Shown here piece by piece: positions 48,301 through 60,632 of a DNA stretch of 64,000 bases; the stretch's first letter is position 1; the number at the start of each line of letters is the position of its first letter. The stretch comes from Bryopsis sp. KO-2023 (Eukaryota; Chlorophyta; Ulvophyceae; Bryopsidales; Bryopsidaceae): contig BSYQ01000001.1 of the NCBI GenBank assembly GCA_030272585.1, forward strand, positions 8,199,001-8,263,000. The letters are read 5' to 3'. The notes under the pieces are model-generated. The model was not told the DNA's origin, made no database searches, and saw nothing but the letters and a program-made list of their open reading frames with translations. Made by a program: the position numbers and the translations under genes.

Positions 48301-49310
48301 AGCAATCACACACATACATACATTTTGCACTGGATATATGTTATTTTCACACTCCAAAAAATTTCTGGGAGGTGAAAGTGGGTCAACCCGAATACGATCA
48401 TCCTTGGGTTAAAAAAATGGAGGAAGCAAACCAGACTCCTAAAAGAAAGAACAAGGAACAACAGGTGGATTTTGAATTTAGAAAAAAAAAACCCAACTTT
48501 TACTAATAGAAAAAACTTCATGTGGTGCTTGGTGGGGGGAAGTTTCGATGAATGATTTGGCTTACCTGCGAATATCCCCGACTGCAAGCAAGACGTCAGG
48601 GTCGTCAGGGTGATGCTTCAGAGCTGGTTCGCACCACTGCTTGCCCACCAGAGGACGTCCCACTTTCAACCAAAGCCGAAGGAGGTGCAGCAATGCATAT
48701 TTCTCCCCCGAAGCAACCGCAAACACCTGCAAATATTTCCCCCAGCGAAGAAAAAACCATAGGATTCAGCGCAGGGCACGGGGATGCGCGACCGTGCAAT
48801 GTCGGATTTTCCAGGAAGTCCCACCTGCTCGTAGGTTGCCACTGCGGTTCGAAACTTGCTTTCCTTTTCGAGCTCTTCACCACGTGCGATAAGAGTCTTG
48901 ACGACCGGCCAGCCAGATGCGGATTCAGGTCCAGGAGCACGCGACCTCGTCGAAGCGGATCCGGATTTCGACGAAGACGTCGTCGATGGCTTCTCCACTT
49001 TATCGCCAGGAACGGCGCTGGACGTCGACACCTTCCCAGCGGAGCCAGAGGGCTCCACGAATTTTACAAAGACGTCATCCATATCTTTGAACGCTTTGCT
49101 TATGCGTTTCGAGGTCTCGATCGTTCGGCCTTTGCTGCTCGACACCACCAGGCTCGTCGCAGCGATCTGCGGAGCACCCCGTCGACCTGCCGAGTCATTG
49201 TAGGCCTTGGCGAAGTGCTGAGACAAGGAAGAAACGTCCGCTTTGGGGTCGTCGGATCGATATATGCAAGTGAAGGGCTCCGCTCCTTCATGGTGGATAT
49301 ACAGCTTCAT
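45311..49310 (-). CDS. TPR and SGNH-hydrolase fusion protein
   Basis: One gene appears to join an N-terminal unknown domain, TPR helices and a C-terminal SGNH (GDSL-type) hydrolase, about 790 residues. Exons: 49310-48825, 48726-48566, 48293-48230, 47999-47647, 47428-47144, 47019-46885, a 15-nt microexon 46809-46795, 46720-46438, 46226-46006 and 45655-45311. TPR-like segments include FRTAVATYEQ, ALEIYNRAADAASK and ASLKLYKKAMQVEPTNSSFA. The SGNH part shows block I FLCGDSH, then FGEIDCRDG, and block V FDGTHMSP with Asp and His. Junctions from 47428 onward keep phase. The 47647/47428 junction is off by one phase, so an exon there is missing or misplaced, and splitting into two genes is possible. 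The substrate is unknown. Confidence 0.75.
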
Positions 49311-50823
49311 ATTCCAGAAAAACCAGCGCCTCTTGCTTTCTCCTCCCTGAAACCAGAACCAACATGCAAGTTAGATCCATTCCACATACCAAAAGAACAC
49401 TCCATCAAACTGAACAATCATAGAGATTTTCCAAATCATTCCTCAGCGTCACACCAAGCTGCTGCTTTTTCTGCCATCAGTGTCGCATTTCCCACAAAGA
49501 AGAGTTGCTGTTTGAGGACTTTCTTACCTCCTCTGCCCCTCCACTCCCCCTTCACTGCCCTTGCACTGCTCCTTTTCTTCAGCTCAATGGATTTATGAGT
49601 CAAATTTGAAATCTTTCTTTCCAGGACAAACAAACAAACAAACATCAATTACATTGTGTAGGAGAGACATTCTCCTATTACAAGGATCAGTAAAAAACCA
49701 AATGTGACCATGTGTATTTTAATGGTGAAATTCCATTGGCTTTTGTGTGTACCCACAAAGACACTAAGACCATCAAGAATGCAAAGATGCATAGGTCGAT
49801 TCAGCTAAATTCAACGAACGTGAAATATCTTCAAATAAAGAAGATTGAAAAGAAAAACGTTCCAGGACCAGAATCTCACTTTGACAGCGATAATCGTTCC
49901 AATAAGATATTTGATAGGTTTCCCCATGACCCATCCAATAAAAAAGAGCCAAACTGCAAGGGTTGTTTCTTGCAAACTCGAGGAATTGACAATATATTGT
50001 CCAAGAAAAGAGGCATTGTGGACAGGTGCATGGCTGAAATCAGCAGCATTCATAAGAGCATGACTAACCCATGCAGTAAGAACTGAATCTATCCTGGTTG
50101 GTGGGCTATAATCCATTAGCTGTATTTCCCAGCAAGGTTGAAGCAACTATCCCATCAATCGACGATTCGATCAAATGGCAGGGAATCACTGAGCTTTTTG
50201 ACAGATTCTAAGTGATAATCAGTCAGACTCCATCCGCAAACCAATTTGTAGACTTACATCTCCCCACATGAGGGGTACTCATCTGAACAGAGGGTCTCTG
50301 TCAGAGGCAAGCAAAATGACAAGTCTCAAAAAAGAAATTGACAAAAATAATCACAGCAGGGTGGAAGAAGTTGCACACACAGCATAGATCCCCAGCAATC
50401 GAAGAATCTGCGCAGGGATACATCCTCACAAGAAACAGGCTTTTTTAACAGGAGATAGAAACAGAAATTCCCCCCAAACCCCCCAAAATACATCAATAAT
50501 CATACAGTGCCATCACAAACGTTCTGCTACAAAAAGCGAAAGGGAAAACATATATACAGACGATACCACCCTCGTCCCCCACTCATCAAAATAACAACAT
50601 ATGGAGAAGAAAAACACACCAATCAGACCAAATCAACAATTGACTCTGAATCATCGGAACGGCAAAAAGAACCTGCCATGCACTCCTGACGCAGTTTTTT
50701 TTGGGGTGGGTGGGAAGTGGCCCTTCGACCCAAAATCCTTTTTGCAATCTCACCCCCATGCACACGTATCGAAAGAAACAAAAATAAAGAAACCCCGAAA
50801 AATACATTTAGGAAAAAATGAAT
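49311..50823. other. Region with a possible minus-strand gene fragment
   Basis: Mostly AT-rich DNA. On the minus strand 50119-49880 is open, bounded by an acceptor and GTGAGA donor. It codes a hydrophobic segment (TTLAVWLFFIGWVMGKPIKY) after a polar one (MDYSPPTRIDSVLTAWVSHA). An upstream stretch near 50165-50230 (TDYHLESVKKLSDSLPFDRI) could join it. No start codon, stop or family could be fixed, so it may be an incomplete or decayed membrane-protein gene. Confidence 0.35.
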
Positions 50824-51632
50824 CTACATGTGCACCGGAGGGCCTTGCACAACGATTGCGATGGCCAAAGCTAAAGCGACGGCTACACCGGTGACGTGGA
50901 ATTTTGTGGAGGTCCATCCATCCAATGCATATCGCTCGTTCTTCCTGATGGTGTCACCAACAGGGTCTTTGCCATAGGTCGGCTTGGGGGCAGGGTCAGG
51001 GTTAACTTCGACATTGCGCCGGATTTCCCTTTGAACACTGGAGCAAAATCCAACCAAAATTTCGTCACCGATTGAGGAAGAAAACCCCGAAATCCGACCA
51101 GTGGGGTTAAATTAAGCTCCACGTTCCTCCTTTTTTGAGAAAAAAAAATAATTTAATTTTGATTAATTGTTTTTCAGCTATATGTGCCTCCACAGCAGGG
51201 TTGCTCTTAAAGCTGCACAGATTATCCCTACTTTGCCCAAGCCTCCCCGATTATGTTCTTGGAGTTGTTGGACGCATGCACCCTCATTACTCGCACAGAA
51301 CGGCCAGGCATCAACTAATCTTGCAAAAACCACCACCAATGTACATGAATGCAGGTCTCTCGATGTGACATCTATTTTTTCAAGATTTTTTTATCTATTA
51401 GAATAAAATTCTCAAGCTGGGACTGTCCAAAAATATGAACTGCATTCTCTCTTGCAGTTATGAAATGGATGGTTGGGTGGCAAACCCTTTGAAGTCAGTG
51501 CTGTGCCCTTCCAGACAGCAGAAAGAAGGTATGGTGGTTTTCAGTTATCAGAAAGCACTTTGGACTTGTGTTTCTCCATACTTTCGTGTTGCCCTTGACG
51601 GCCGTGAAACAGCTTCGCGCCGCGGGGGCCAT
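50824..51632 (-). CDS. Small single-pass membrane protein, unknown
   Basis: The last exon (51037-50824) codes a polar basic/acidic segment (RRNVEVNPDPAPKPTYGKDP) then one hydrophobic helix near the C-terminus (TGVAVALALAIAIVVQGPPV). A candidate first exon (51632-51582, MAPAARSCFTAVKGNTK) has a GTATGG donor and a short Ala/Arg/Ser start that could be mitochondrial. The phases require one more exon between them, which was not found. The size and topology resemble accessory subunits of mitochondrial or thylakoid complexes, but no family is recognised. Confidence 0.5.
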
Positions 51633-51964
51633 TTCAGCACAAGTCGCCGGGAACCCAGTGAAAACGATCAAGAAACTCTGCCGAAACCACCGAATCCGGG
51701 TTTTATGCGCCGAAAGATATGGCAACGTGGCTTTCACGTGGCCTCCACGTGTTCGCCACGATTTCCAAGCTTTGTGATCGTTCGTGAGCAGCAGGCTCTT
51801 GCCAAAAGGTGGATTGAAAAAATCCCCCTCATCAAACACTCCAAGCGATTCTGTTTGACGAAGCGATGATTCTGGCCAAACCATGGCCACAGTAGCCACA
51901 CAAAAGACGTCGCGGAGGCGGGTCAAAATTGACGTCGCTTGACCCCTGAGCCTCACCCGCCGCG

Positions 51965-53780
51965 ATGAACCACCCAGTTTCGACCCCTCGGAACTTGTCG
52001 AGTCGACCTTCCACTCCGCGCACCCCACGCCATTCTCTCTTCGGAAAACAGACGCTGGCGCCTATCCCCAGCATCGTCCTCCCAGCTAGGCCAAGGCCGA
52101 ACAGAGCGCCAGCGCCGGAAGGACATCTGCCGTCGACTTGGCGACAGAGGCGCAACGAACCGAACCAATTCGGTGGCGAGCTTCCCCCAAACTCATCCCA
52201 GTGTCGGTACAGGCGCAGAGCCCTTGTTCATAGCATCAGCGAGCAGCAAACGTTCTTGTCCGTGGACGACGAAACTGGGGAAGACGTTTTTCTGAGGGAG
52301 ATACGAAAATACAAGGGGGAAGGGGTGGCATCGGAGAGTGCACGGAGACTGGCGAACGAGGTCAACACACTACGGACGTTGCAGGGATGTCCCTCGGTGC
52401 TGGAATTCAAGGACCAATTCCAAACCGCGGAAAAGCTTGTGGTCGTCACAGAAGCGTGTCACGGTGGAACTCTGCAACACGTTCTTGAAGTGGGTTTGAC
52501 CAGCCTCCTGGAAAGAAAAAGAAATATCATTGCAGCCCCACATCAAAACACACCAAACCAATGCACATATGCATTCTGACCCAACCTTTATCCACCAGTG
52601 TGAACTCAAAAAATCAAACACAATTTGAGCACATAATGGCCACATCCACTCCACTCCAACTGAATGTTCAACCCTGGATCCAGAAACGAGGACCTCAATC
52701 AGAAGCTGTTGCGAAATGCATAGCCAGGGACATCGTTTCGGTGTTGGAAGCTTGTGAAAGAGAGGGCATCGAGCATGGAAAAGTACACCCTCAAAACTTT
52801 TGGATCAAATCCCTTAGAGACTTTGCAACAGTTGCGAAGGGCAACTCTACCCAGCGAACTGTAGGTGGATCTCTCCTCAGGTCAATTCGAATGGGGAGCT
52901 GCGGTTCGCAAGGTGTGACACCATATGTTACCATGTCCAATCAACCACCACCTCTATGAATGTGCCAATGCAACATTTTGCTCGTCCTGATTCATCCAAC
53001 CATCAATGCAAAGGAATGAAATGAAATTCCCTGCACTCTCCCCAGGAATGTCTGAAAAGGCTAGAGGAGCTGGGATGGGCGTGCTGTATTGGGCACCAGA
53101 AGTGTTTGTGGATCAACCCGCCAGCAACTCAGACATTTGGAGCATGGGGGTGCTCCTGTACAATGTTCTCACAGGACAAAACCCCATCTGGTATTTCACA
53201 TCCCTCCATTCCATTCCACACTGCCCATAATACTCTGAAAGGCAACGTCAGATACATATATACATATGTAGATTTTTCATAAATCTACAGGCATAACCAA
53301 ACTGTGGAACATGTCTGGAAGCGATGGTGACCTCACAGTGAGCATGTTTGGTCCAGGTCCCAAGAGGAGATCGATTGGATTGCGGAGCTGCCCAAAGGAG
53401 AACAGGGGCTGTGGTTTTCCCTGCTTCGCGATTTGCTGTGGAGGCAGGTAGATTTCTCCACGAAAGAGCTGGCTGGGGTGTCAGAGGAATGTAAGAGTTT
53501 CCTGAAGGTCACTCTGAGCAAGAACAGCCAACAGCGAATCTCACTCCAGGAAGCCCGAAACCACCCTTGGCTGAAGGAGATCGCTGCAACAGCCCCTCCA
53601 TCGGGCAGCTCTGGTGCTGGAAATGAGGAAAAGAAGCCACAGCAGCAAGCTGAACAGAGAGGAAATGATCGGTGTGTCGGGAACCGATTCACTCTAGCGA
53701 CAAGAAGCCGAAAGCTTCCTCTACGTCAAACCATCCCCACTAGAACCCAGCAAAAACAATTGGTAAATAGACGATGGTAG
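51965..53780 (+). CDS. Protein kinase-like protein, probable pseudokinase
   Basis: Four exons (51965-52489, 52684-52912, 53046-53190, 53357-53780) keep frame and give 440 residues. A Pro/Arg-rich disordered N-terminus (about 90 residues) precedes a kinase fold. N-lobe: NEVNTLRTLQGCPSVLEF keeps the alphaC Glu, then KLVVVTEACHGGTL. C-lobe: GVLYWAPEVF, the APE motif, and NSDIWSMGVLLYNVLTGQNP match active kinases, as does QQRISLQEARNHPWL. The catalytic loop, however, reads HGKVHPQNF in place of HRDLKPEN, so the catalytic Asp is absent. No DFG is present in the predicted frame. The VAIK lysine is also unclear. It resembles CAMK/CDPK-like kinases. Expect ATP-independent or scaffold function unless the gene model is wrong. 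Confidence 0.8.
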
Positions 53781-54069
53781 TTCAATGTGATCGAACGAGA
53801 AATACCAAGATGTACATCAGATTGTGGCAACCTTGGATGGTCGACTCTTTTTTATCCAGTGTTTTTTTGCTTCAGACAGCAATCTGGAGGATGAAGGAGC
53901 TTTTCCATACTCCCTGTTTGCTCCATACGTTTCATTACACAGAACTCATGTCTTTCCCCCCTCTGCAATTCTTTCTGATTTAAACAACCCCATGCAAAAC
54001 GTGACAGCACCCCTCACTCTCATTCCCCTCCAATCAAAACAAAGCCACCACCGCAACACTCATGACTCA

Positions 54070-54906
54070 TCACTTGTGGACTCTGGTGTACACGGTGTTA
54101 TAATCGCATTTGCGGCCGGAATCCACAATTTCCATGTGAGTCCGCACTGTCAAGGTCAACCCATCCTCGGAAAGATCGAAGGTGTCGGTGCACCAGCCTC
54201 TGTAAGGATTCCCCCACCTGGATTTGATGGTTGGACCCTTGGCTGTGGAAACTACACAAGCCAGGTGCCTGCCATATCTTTTGTCTCGGCGGGGATGCTC
54301 CACTTCTTCCCCAGTCCAAGAGTAGGTCTCGACGATGTCCAAGACCCCCCCTGCCTTGAGAACAGTTTTGAAACGCTCCGGGGTGCTTTCCACCTGTAGG
54401 AATCAGAAAGGACAAAAATGACTGTTCCATGGTTCACTGAAACAATAGCTTTCAAGCAAGGTGGGCCCATGGTGCATGTGTTTCAGCTGAAATTGGCAAA
54501 AACCAAGCGTGGTGAAAAACCAAACAAGATGTCACCAAACAGATGTCCAAAGCAGATCCTCTTCCATCCGATGCTCTTGAATTCCCTTAAAAAAAAAAAA
54601 AGCTGAAAAAGCATCCTCAGATGTGGTGCTGCTGTGTGCATCGTCAGTGAATCAATACCTCCATATATGGTAGCAGATCCACAGCTTTCCTCAATATCCA
54701 TGGGAATTGGACCATATCGTACGCCTCATCCATGGGTGTGGATCGCTGCGGCTGTTTCCTCCATTTCCCAGTCAGACTGACATTTCCGATCGGTTTGGGT
54801 TTCACAGTCGTCCCTTGGGGAGGTTCTTCCTGCGACGCCTTTACTTGTATTCTTGACGACCCTCGATATATTGGTCGAAGGTGCTGACGCAAAAGCGCAG
54901 CCCTTG
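54070..54906 (-). CDS. Plastid calycin/lipocalin-like protein
   Basis: Exons 54906-54650 and 54393-54070 join in phase 0. The N-terminal part (RGSSRIQVKASQ) looks like the end of a chloroplast transit peptide. It is followed by NVSLTGKWRKQ and MDEAYDMVQFPWILRKAVDL, then beta-rich sequence (VLDIVETYSWTGEEVEHPRR, GWCTDTFDLSEDGLTLTVRT, CDYNTVYTRV). The pattern is that of small algal and plant plastid proteins of the calycin type that may bind fatty acids or related lipids. The first exon, needed for the start codon, was not located; candidates lie in 54960-55080. Function is inferred from fold-level similarity only. Confidence 0.65.
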
Positions 54907-55245
54907 CTGAGATAAACAAGCAACACTCAAGCCTTTGCGATTATTGGGAAGGGGGCAAAACTGACACCAAAACAAGGAAAATCACCTGTTGCCAGAGAGT
55001 CTGCTCGACACGTGAGAGTTCCCTTCCCGGGGTGTAATTCTGGGCAGCCAGGCACGGCCGTCGATCTTTGCGAAGCTGTTCATTGTTCCACCAGTGTTGA
55101 ACGAGAACGAAACCCACAGTCACAGTGGAGTATAAATCACTCTCGCTGCAATGTACCGCCGTACAAGGAAGGAGAGTACGAGGTACTGCTGCTTCTTTTG
55201 CAAAGAGAGACACAAGCCCCCCCCCCCCTTAAGAGTTGTCGACTG

Positions 55246-58200
55246 ATGGAGCTTGGTGGAGCCGTCGTTCTGGAATCTAATCAGGGTGCCGTGGTGGAGA
55301 CGTCTGGCAAGAGGTTGAACATGGATACGGCGGGACTGCCTGAGCCGCCAGCGAAGAGGGGGAAAAGGGAAGAAAAAGTGGTGCAACCAGGGAACAGTGC
55401 GGAACCCATGGCGAACGTCATCGTTCAGTTTCATTCGGAAGAAGGGGAGACAGTTGGTGCGTCAGGAGAGTTCTTGTTAAGTTGTGTCTTTCTGGATTCT
55501 GATCTCCTGCATGTGGAAAATTCTGAATGTGGTTGGACACATGGTGGCTTGATCATGGGTATAATGCAACTTCTATTCCATGAATTGTTGACAAAGAGGC
55601 TTTACTTTTGCAAAAAGCAATCGGCAATTGATGCATCGGTTGGTGAGATTGTTGCTTGGCAATCATGACTGCAGGGCCTCAGTTGGATGTACCAGCCTCG
55701 GCTACACCAGCCCAACTGGAAACTCTATTGAATGGACTTCTGAGCAATGAAAACAAGGTTCCATACGCGTTCAACGTGGCTGATCACGAACTGGCCACAG
55801 CTTTGGTGGAGCACCTGCAAAAACACAGTGTCTCGGTGGAATCGGCCCTGAAAATCGTGTATCAGCCACAAGCTGTGTTTCGAGTTCGACCAGTGTCGAG
55901 GTGCACAGCCTCGATTTCCGGTATGCACCCACAAAAACACAACAGGATTTGGTATTCATCTTTTGAGGGAGTTTTCTCTGGTTGTCCAATCCTCCTTGGC
56001 TTTGTCAAATTTGTGCAACCAGGCCCAATTCACAACCTCGCCTCAAGTTTAAAATTTGTGGGCTGTAGCTTGGAGTGTTTGTTTGAGTGCGGCAGTCAGG
56101 AAAAAGCCTCTCCTTAGTCAATAAATGAGCCACTGAATTTCCAATGCTCAGGGTGCCGATTTGGTCTGTTTTGTATCAGGGCATTCTGAGGCGGTCCTTT
56201 CAGTTAATTTCAGCCCCGATGGGAAGCATTTAGCCAGTGGCTCTGGTGATGCGACAGTCAGACTGTGGGACCTGAACACACAGACGGCATTGCATACCTG
56301 TAAGGTCAGCATCTGTTGGAACACTGTGACTAAAATCACTCGCAGCAAAAAAAACACCCACAAAATGCAACCTTTTCCTGCCTGCACAAGCCTCCAATCA
56401 GAAACTGAAGCTCAGCCAGAAACCCACCGTGGTGCAAGATTTGCACCATGGTTTGAAAAAGTTTGGATAAGTTGAAAATGGGTTGTGTACTGGTGTGACT
56501 TGTTTTTCGTTTTTTCGCAGGGACATCAGAACTGGGTGCTGGTGGTGTCATGGTCCCCTGATGCTCGTACCTTATGCACTGCCGATATGGATGGAAAGGT
56601 TTTCATGTGGAATCCGGAAACAGGCCAGTGTTTGGGAACATGCAAAGGCCACCGCAAATGGATCACTTCCATTGTAAGATCCAAATTCAAATCGCTCCAC
56701 GGCACTCGTGTAATGCAGATCTTTTTTTTTTCCCAAGGTCAAACGAGTTTGTCTGATTTTGTGGGTGGGTTCGAATTGCTTTCCTTGGTGATGATTGTTG
56801 AATGAGTTTTGTGTCGCGTTTGTGAAACCAGGCGTGGGAGCCTGCACATTTGTGCTATCCAAGCCAGCGGTTTTGCACAGGATCGAAAGATTGCACAATC
56901 AAAATCTGGACTGCAAAAACAAGGTAGAATACACCCTAAGCAGTGAAAAGAGTCCCCCCACCCCACCACTCAGCTTCAATTTTGCGTCAAAGCTTTGGCT
57001 GTGACATTAGAAGGGACTTTTTCTTAAAAAATCGATGCATATTTTGCCATTCGCAGCAGAGTGCTGTGTCTGAATAACGTTTTGCTTAGAGAATCCTTGG
57101 TTTCTGAACTGTTGCATCCAGGAAGTGTGAGATGACTCTGTCGAATCAAAGCAAGATGATCAGTTGTGTGAAGTGGGCTGGCGACGGGTCAATTCTTTCG
57201 GCGTCCCGAGACAGAACCATCAGCGTATGGGATTCTAAAGAGGGAAGGTTGTTGCACCGTTTGCATGGCCATGCTCACTGGGTGAACAGCTTGGCGCTCA
57301 GCTCCGATTCTGTGCTTCGTTCTGGCCCTTTTGATCACACCGGACGGGCTCCCACAACCGACGAGGAAGCCAGAAAGGTACACCACAGTTGAATCGTGTT
57401 AATGGTGTCTGACCCAAGAGAGTTTCCTTACAAAGAAGCAAATTTTTATATTCTTATTGGTGATTGCCTACCGAGAAATCCCAAAGGGTTTCTTTGCGGT
57501 TTATAGGTGCTATGGGGGGTGGTATCTGTAAAGGTTGATGTGATTGATGTAGGTTGCTATTGAGCGATACGAGACTGCCACTGGGAAAAGCCCGGAGCGA
57601 TTGGTTTCTGGGTCTGACGACCACACCATGATTTTGTGGAAGCCAGCAGAAGGCACCAAGCCTTTGGCGAGGATGACGGGCCATCAGCAACTGATTAATC
57701 AAGTATGGTTGCCAAGCCAAATCCTCGATAAAACAGTGTGAATCGAAACGATTGTTGATTTTCACTCTTGAAAATTTGGTGCCAATTATTTTTGGGAAAC
57801 AGAAACCTCGGTTTGGTGGACTGAAAGTGGATATCTCCCAGACAGAAGGGCCAATGGTGTTTTCAGACCTCACTGATGTAGATGTAAAAAGCATTCCATA
57901 CTGATCATCTTGTTTTCTTTTGTGTGTTGCAAGGTTCAATTTTCGCCAGATGGGCGTTGGATTATCAGTGCATCCTTCGACAAGTCGGTGAAATTATGGG
58001 ATGGTTTGAATGGGACATTTGTTGCCACTTTTCATGGTCATGTGGGCCCAGTCTTTCAAGTAGCTTGGGCCACGGACAGCAGGATGTTTGTTTCTGGGAG
58101 CCAAGATAGCACACTGAAGGTAATGTCGAGCATCTCTATCCGTATGTAGTGCGTGATCGTCAGGAGGTTTTTTTCCGGGGAATGTTTTTACTTTCTGTTT

Positions 58201-58434
58201 TGGTTGATTGGGTTGCATTTTTGGGTGGGGGTTCTTCTAGGGACTGATCGTGATTGCTTGACCGATTTTTGTGTGGTGGTGTTGCCTGTTCAGGTTTGGG
58301 ACATGAAAACCAAAAGATTGAAAGTCGAGCTGCCAGGGCATGCTGATCAAGTGTTTTCGGTGGATTGGGCACCCAATGGGGCGTCGGTGGCATCGGGAGG
58401 AAAGGACAAGGTGTTGAAACTGTGGAGAAATTGA
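55246..58434 (+). CDS. NLE1: Ribosome biogenesis WD40 protein Notchless (NLE1/Rsa4)
   Basis: NLE1/Rsa4 works in the nucleolus, where the AAA ATPase Rea1/MDN1 pulls on its N-terminal domain to release factors from pre-60S particles. Nine exons (55246-55456, 55675-55920, 56180-56304, 56521-56673, 56832-56923, 57122-57377, 57553-57702, 57934-58119, 58294-58434) give 519 residues, all junctions in phase. The ubiquitin-like NLE domain begins NVIVQFHSEEGETVG and ends VYQPQAVFRVRPVSRC. Eight WD40 repeats follow, among them GHSEAVLSVNFSPDGKHLAS and GHADQVFSVDWAPNGASVAS. The MDN1-contacting Glu (E in HSEEGE region) appears kept. It converges on the WW-array gene. Confidence 0.95.
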
Positions 58435-58727
58435 TCGAATGTTTCCAAAAGCTTTGTTCAACATGGCCTTCAACCTTTGGTCTAGTCTGGATTTCATTCA
58501 TGGCAGTGTTGAGTGGATGGTGGTGTTCAGTGGCATCCCCGAGCAACACCATGGGCACAATCACTCCATGATTCCCACAAGATCACCCCAGTGTGGAAAG
58601 ACTATTCCACCTACAATTAGTCACAACACCACCCCAACGACAAGCAACATCTACCTTCCCTGTCCTAGTCTATTGCATCAACAGTACTGCTGCCCTTCTC
58701 CCACTTCTATTTTATTTCCTTGCACCT

Positions 58728-60632
58728 TCAAATTCCAGAGTATCCATCCACTTGGACCATTCGCCACGCGAGAGGCTCTGGCTTCACGATCATGGAGTCG
58801 TGGGTGTACTCATTAAACCAGTAGAACTTGCCAGACCCATCGTCATAAGCATGTTCCTGCCATGACAGTTCCTTCGGCTTGATCCATGTGGATTGTCCCG
58901 TTTTGGGGTTGAAGTAATACTGATCTCCCTCGTCTGTGTATGAAACGCGCCATTCCTCCTCGAGAGGGTCATGCCAAACGGACTCGCCAGTTATTCCATT
59001 CACCCAGTATTGTCCAGTTCTCGCTTTCTCCTACAAGAAATCAACAAAGGTCAAAAATTGCACCTCCACACTCCAAGCAAGGGAGCAGTTGGTGTTTGTG
59101 TCACCTCTTCCAGCAATTCCTGTGGGAGTTCGGCAGGGTCGTGGTAGACGGTGACATTGGCTCTGTGATTTATCCAGAAAGGTAAGTGGGTGCTGGGGGA
59201 TATGCAACGCCGCCAGGACAGGGCAGGGGGTCGAAGAAAAGTGTGCTGGTGTGTGACGCTGTTGATAAATACTGGGTGACCGTTTGTTGTGGTTCGAAAC
59301 CATGCACAAGATGGCGGCGGGTGATAGACAGATACGTCAGAGTGGTGATTCCAGTAGTAGACTAGGCCTGTATCCTCAGTCACTGCTTTCTGCCAGCTTC
59401 CAGGTTGCTCTTCAAACGCCATGTGCCCATCTGTATTTGAACGGAGAATAGGGATTGTCAAAAAATAAAAACAAAAACATATTGCAAAATAAAGCCGTCA
59501 AGATGTCTGAGGCGTTACCTTCATCATAAAGCCGCATGAACTTCGCGAGAATGGCGTTACGTTTGGCATGTGACCTTGCAGTGCCACCGTTTGAATCAGG
59601 GGCATCAGGGTTTCCTCCATACCGCATCAGCAGCCAGCATACCTGTGCATTGAAAGTTGGGCCGCGATTAATTCGAAACGCCTCACTAGAATATGGGAGC
59701 TTCCTGGTTGACCACTGGCGCTCACCTGGATGTCTCCTTCCTCAAACGCGACCCCCATCGCACATTTCCCTGATGCAGGCTCGATTAGGGAGGAATTCGC
59801 TCCATAAGATAACAGCCACTCCATGCGGTCGACATCTTTCTCGATTACCGCTTCAACAAGCTGAAGGCGGCCTGGACACCAACAATATCTTGGGCATCGT
59901 TTGAGTTTGTCACGATTCTCACGGCTGCGCATATCTCAACGACTCACCTTCGCTGTCCACTTCGTTGACGCTCCGTTCATTGTTTCCATCGTCTCTGGGA
60001 TGGTGAGGATCCTGTGGTAGTAGATATGAAACGAGTTCTCATCGCCAGCGTTCGGACCAGACTTCAATCGACACCGCTGTGGGAACGAGCTCGTTGTACA
60101 CTCGGGTGTACACCCCCAGCTCACATTCCATACGCTTGGAGTAGCGTATTCACAATGATCGTAACGAGGTGTGTGGATGGAGACGGTGAAATCAGGCGGC
60201 GTGAACGCGAAGCAGCATTTCAACATTGAAAGTCGCCAGTTGATGATACCAGCATAACTTTGAAAGACAGCGGAAAATGGGGAAACGAATTCTACATCGG
60301 GACCATGGCATCCGACTGGTTACTCAACCCCCCCCCCCCCCCTTTCGACTTTTGTTTGATAACAAAAAATAAAAATTCTGGAGTTGATATTTCGGAATTG
60401 TTTCCGCGAGAATCAACCTCTAGACACGCAAAGAGAGGGCGGAGTCTTTGACGAGTCAATTTATGGCGGGTGAAAGCATATTGCGGGTGAAAAAAGGTTT
60501 CCCTGGTTTCGGTTTTTTCGTTCTGCAACCCAACTACGGCTGGGTGACCCCATGGCAGTTCAAAATATTACTCACATTGGCCGTGACGATGCTGAGACAC
60601 AGAGCGACAGCGAGAAGTGACGTCCAATCCAT
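58728..60632 (-). CDS. Ankyrin plus WW-repeat protein with signal peptide
   Basis: Six exons (60632-60576, 60011-59948, 59871-59726, 59642-59519, 59430-59105, 59030-58728) join without frame breaks into 339 residues. Exon 1 codes MDWTSLLAVALCLSIVTA-N, a textbook signal peptide. Then come an acidic stretch, two ankyrin-like units (LVEAVIEKDVDRMEWLLSYG and VCWLLMRYGGNPDAPD), and an array of about six WW-like repeats. The clearest is WRVSYTDEGDQYYFNPKTGQ-STWIKP; others include WQKAVTEDTGLVYYWNHHSD and WQEHAYDDGSGKFYWFNEYT. WW domains bind Pro-rich peptides and are normally intracellular, so a secretory start is odd. The 564-bp first intron is the weakest link: exon 1 could belong to another transcript. 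Confidence 0.75.

Noticed and set aside
50824..51057. Sec61 beta subunit
   Set aside because: There is one C-terminal helix, but the conserved Sec61 beta segment before it is absent, and a short tail follows the helix.
52880..52912. Degenerate DFG (EWGAAVR) in the kinase-like gene
   Set aside because: It lies in a frame that cannot be joined to the next exon (53046) without breaking phase.
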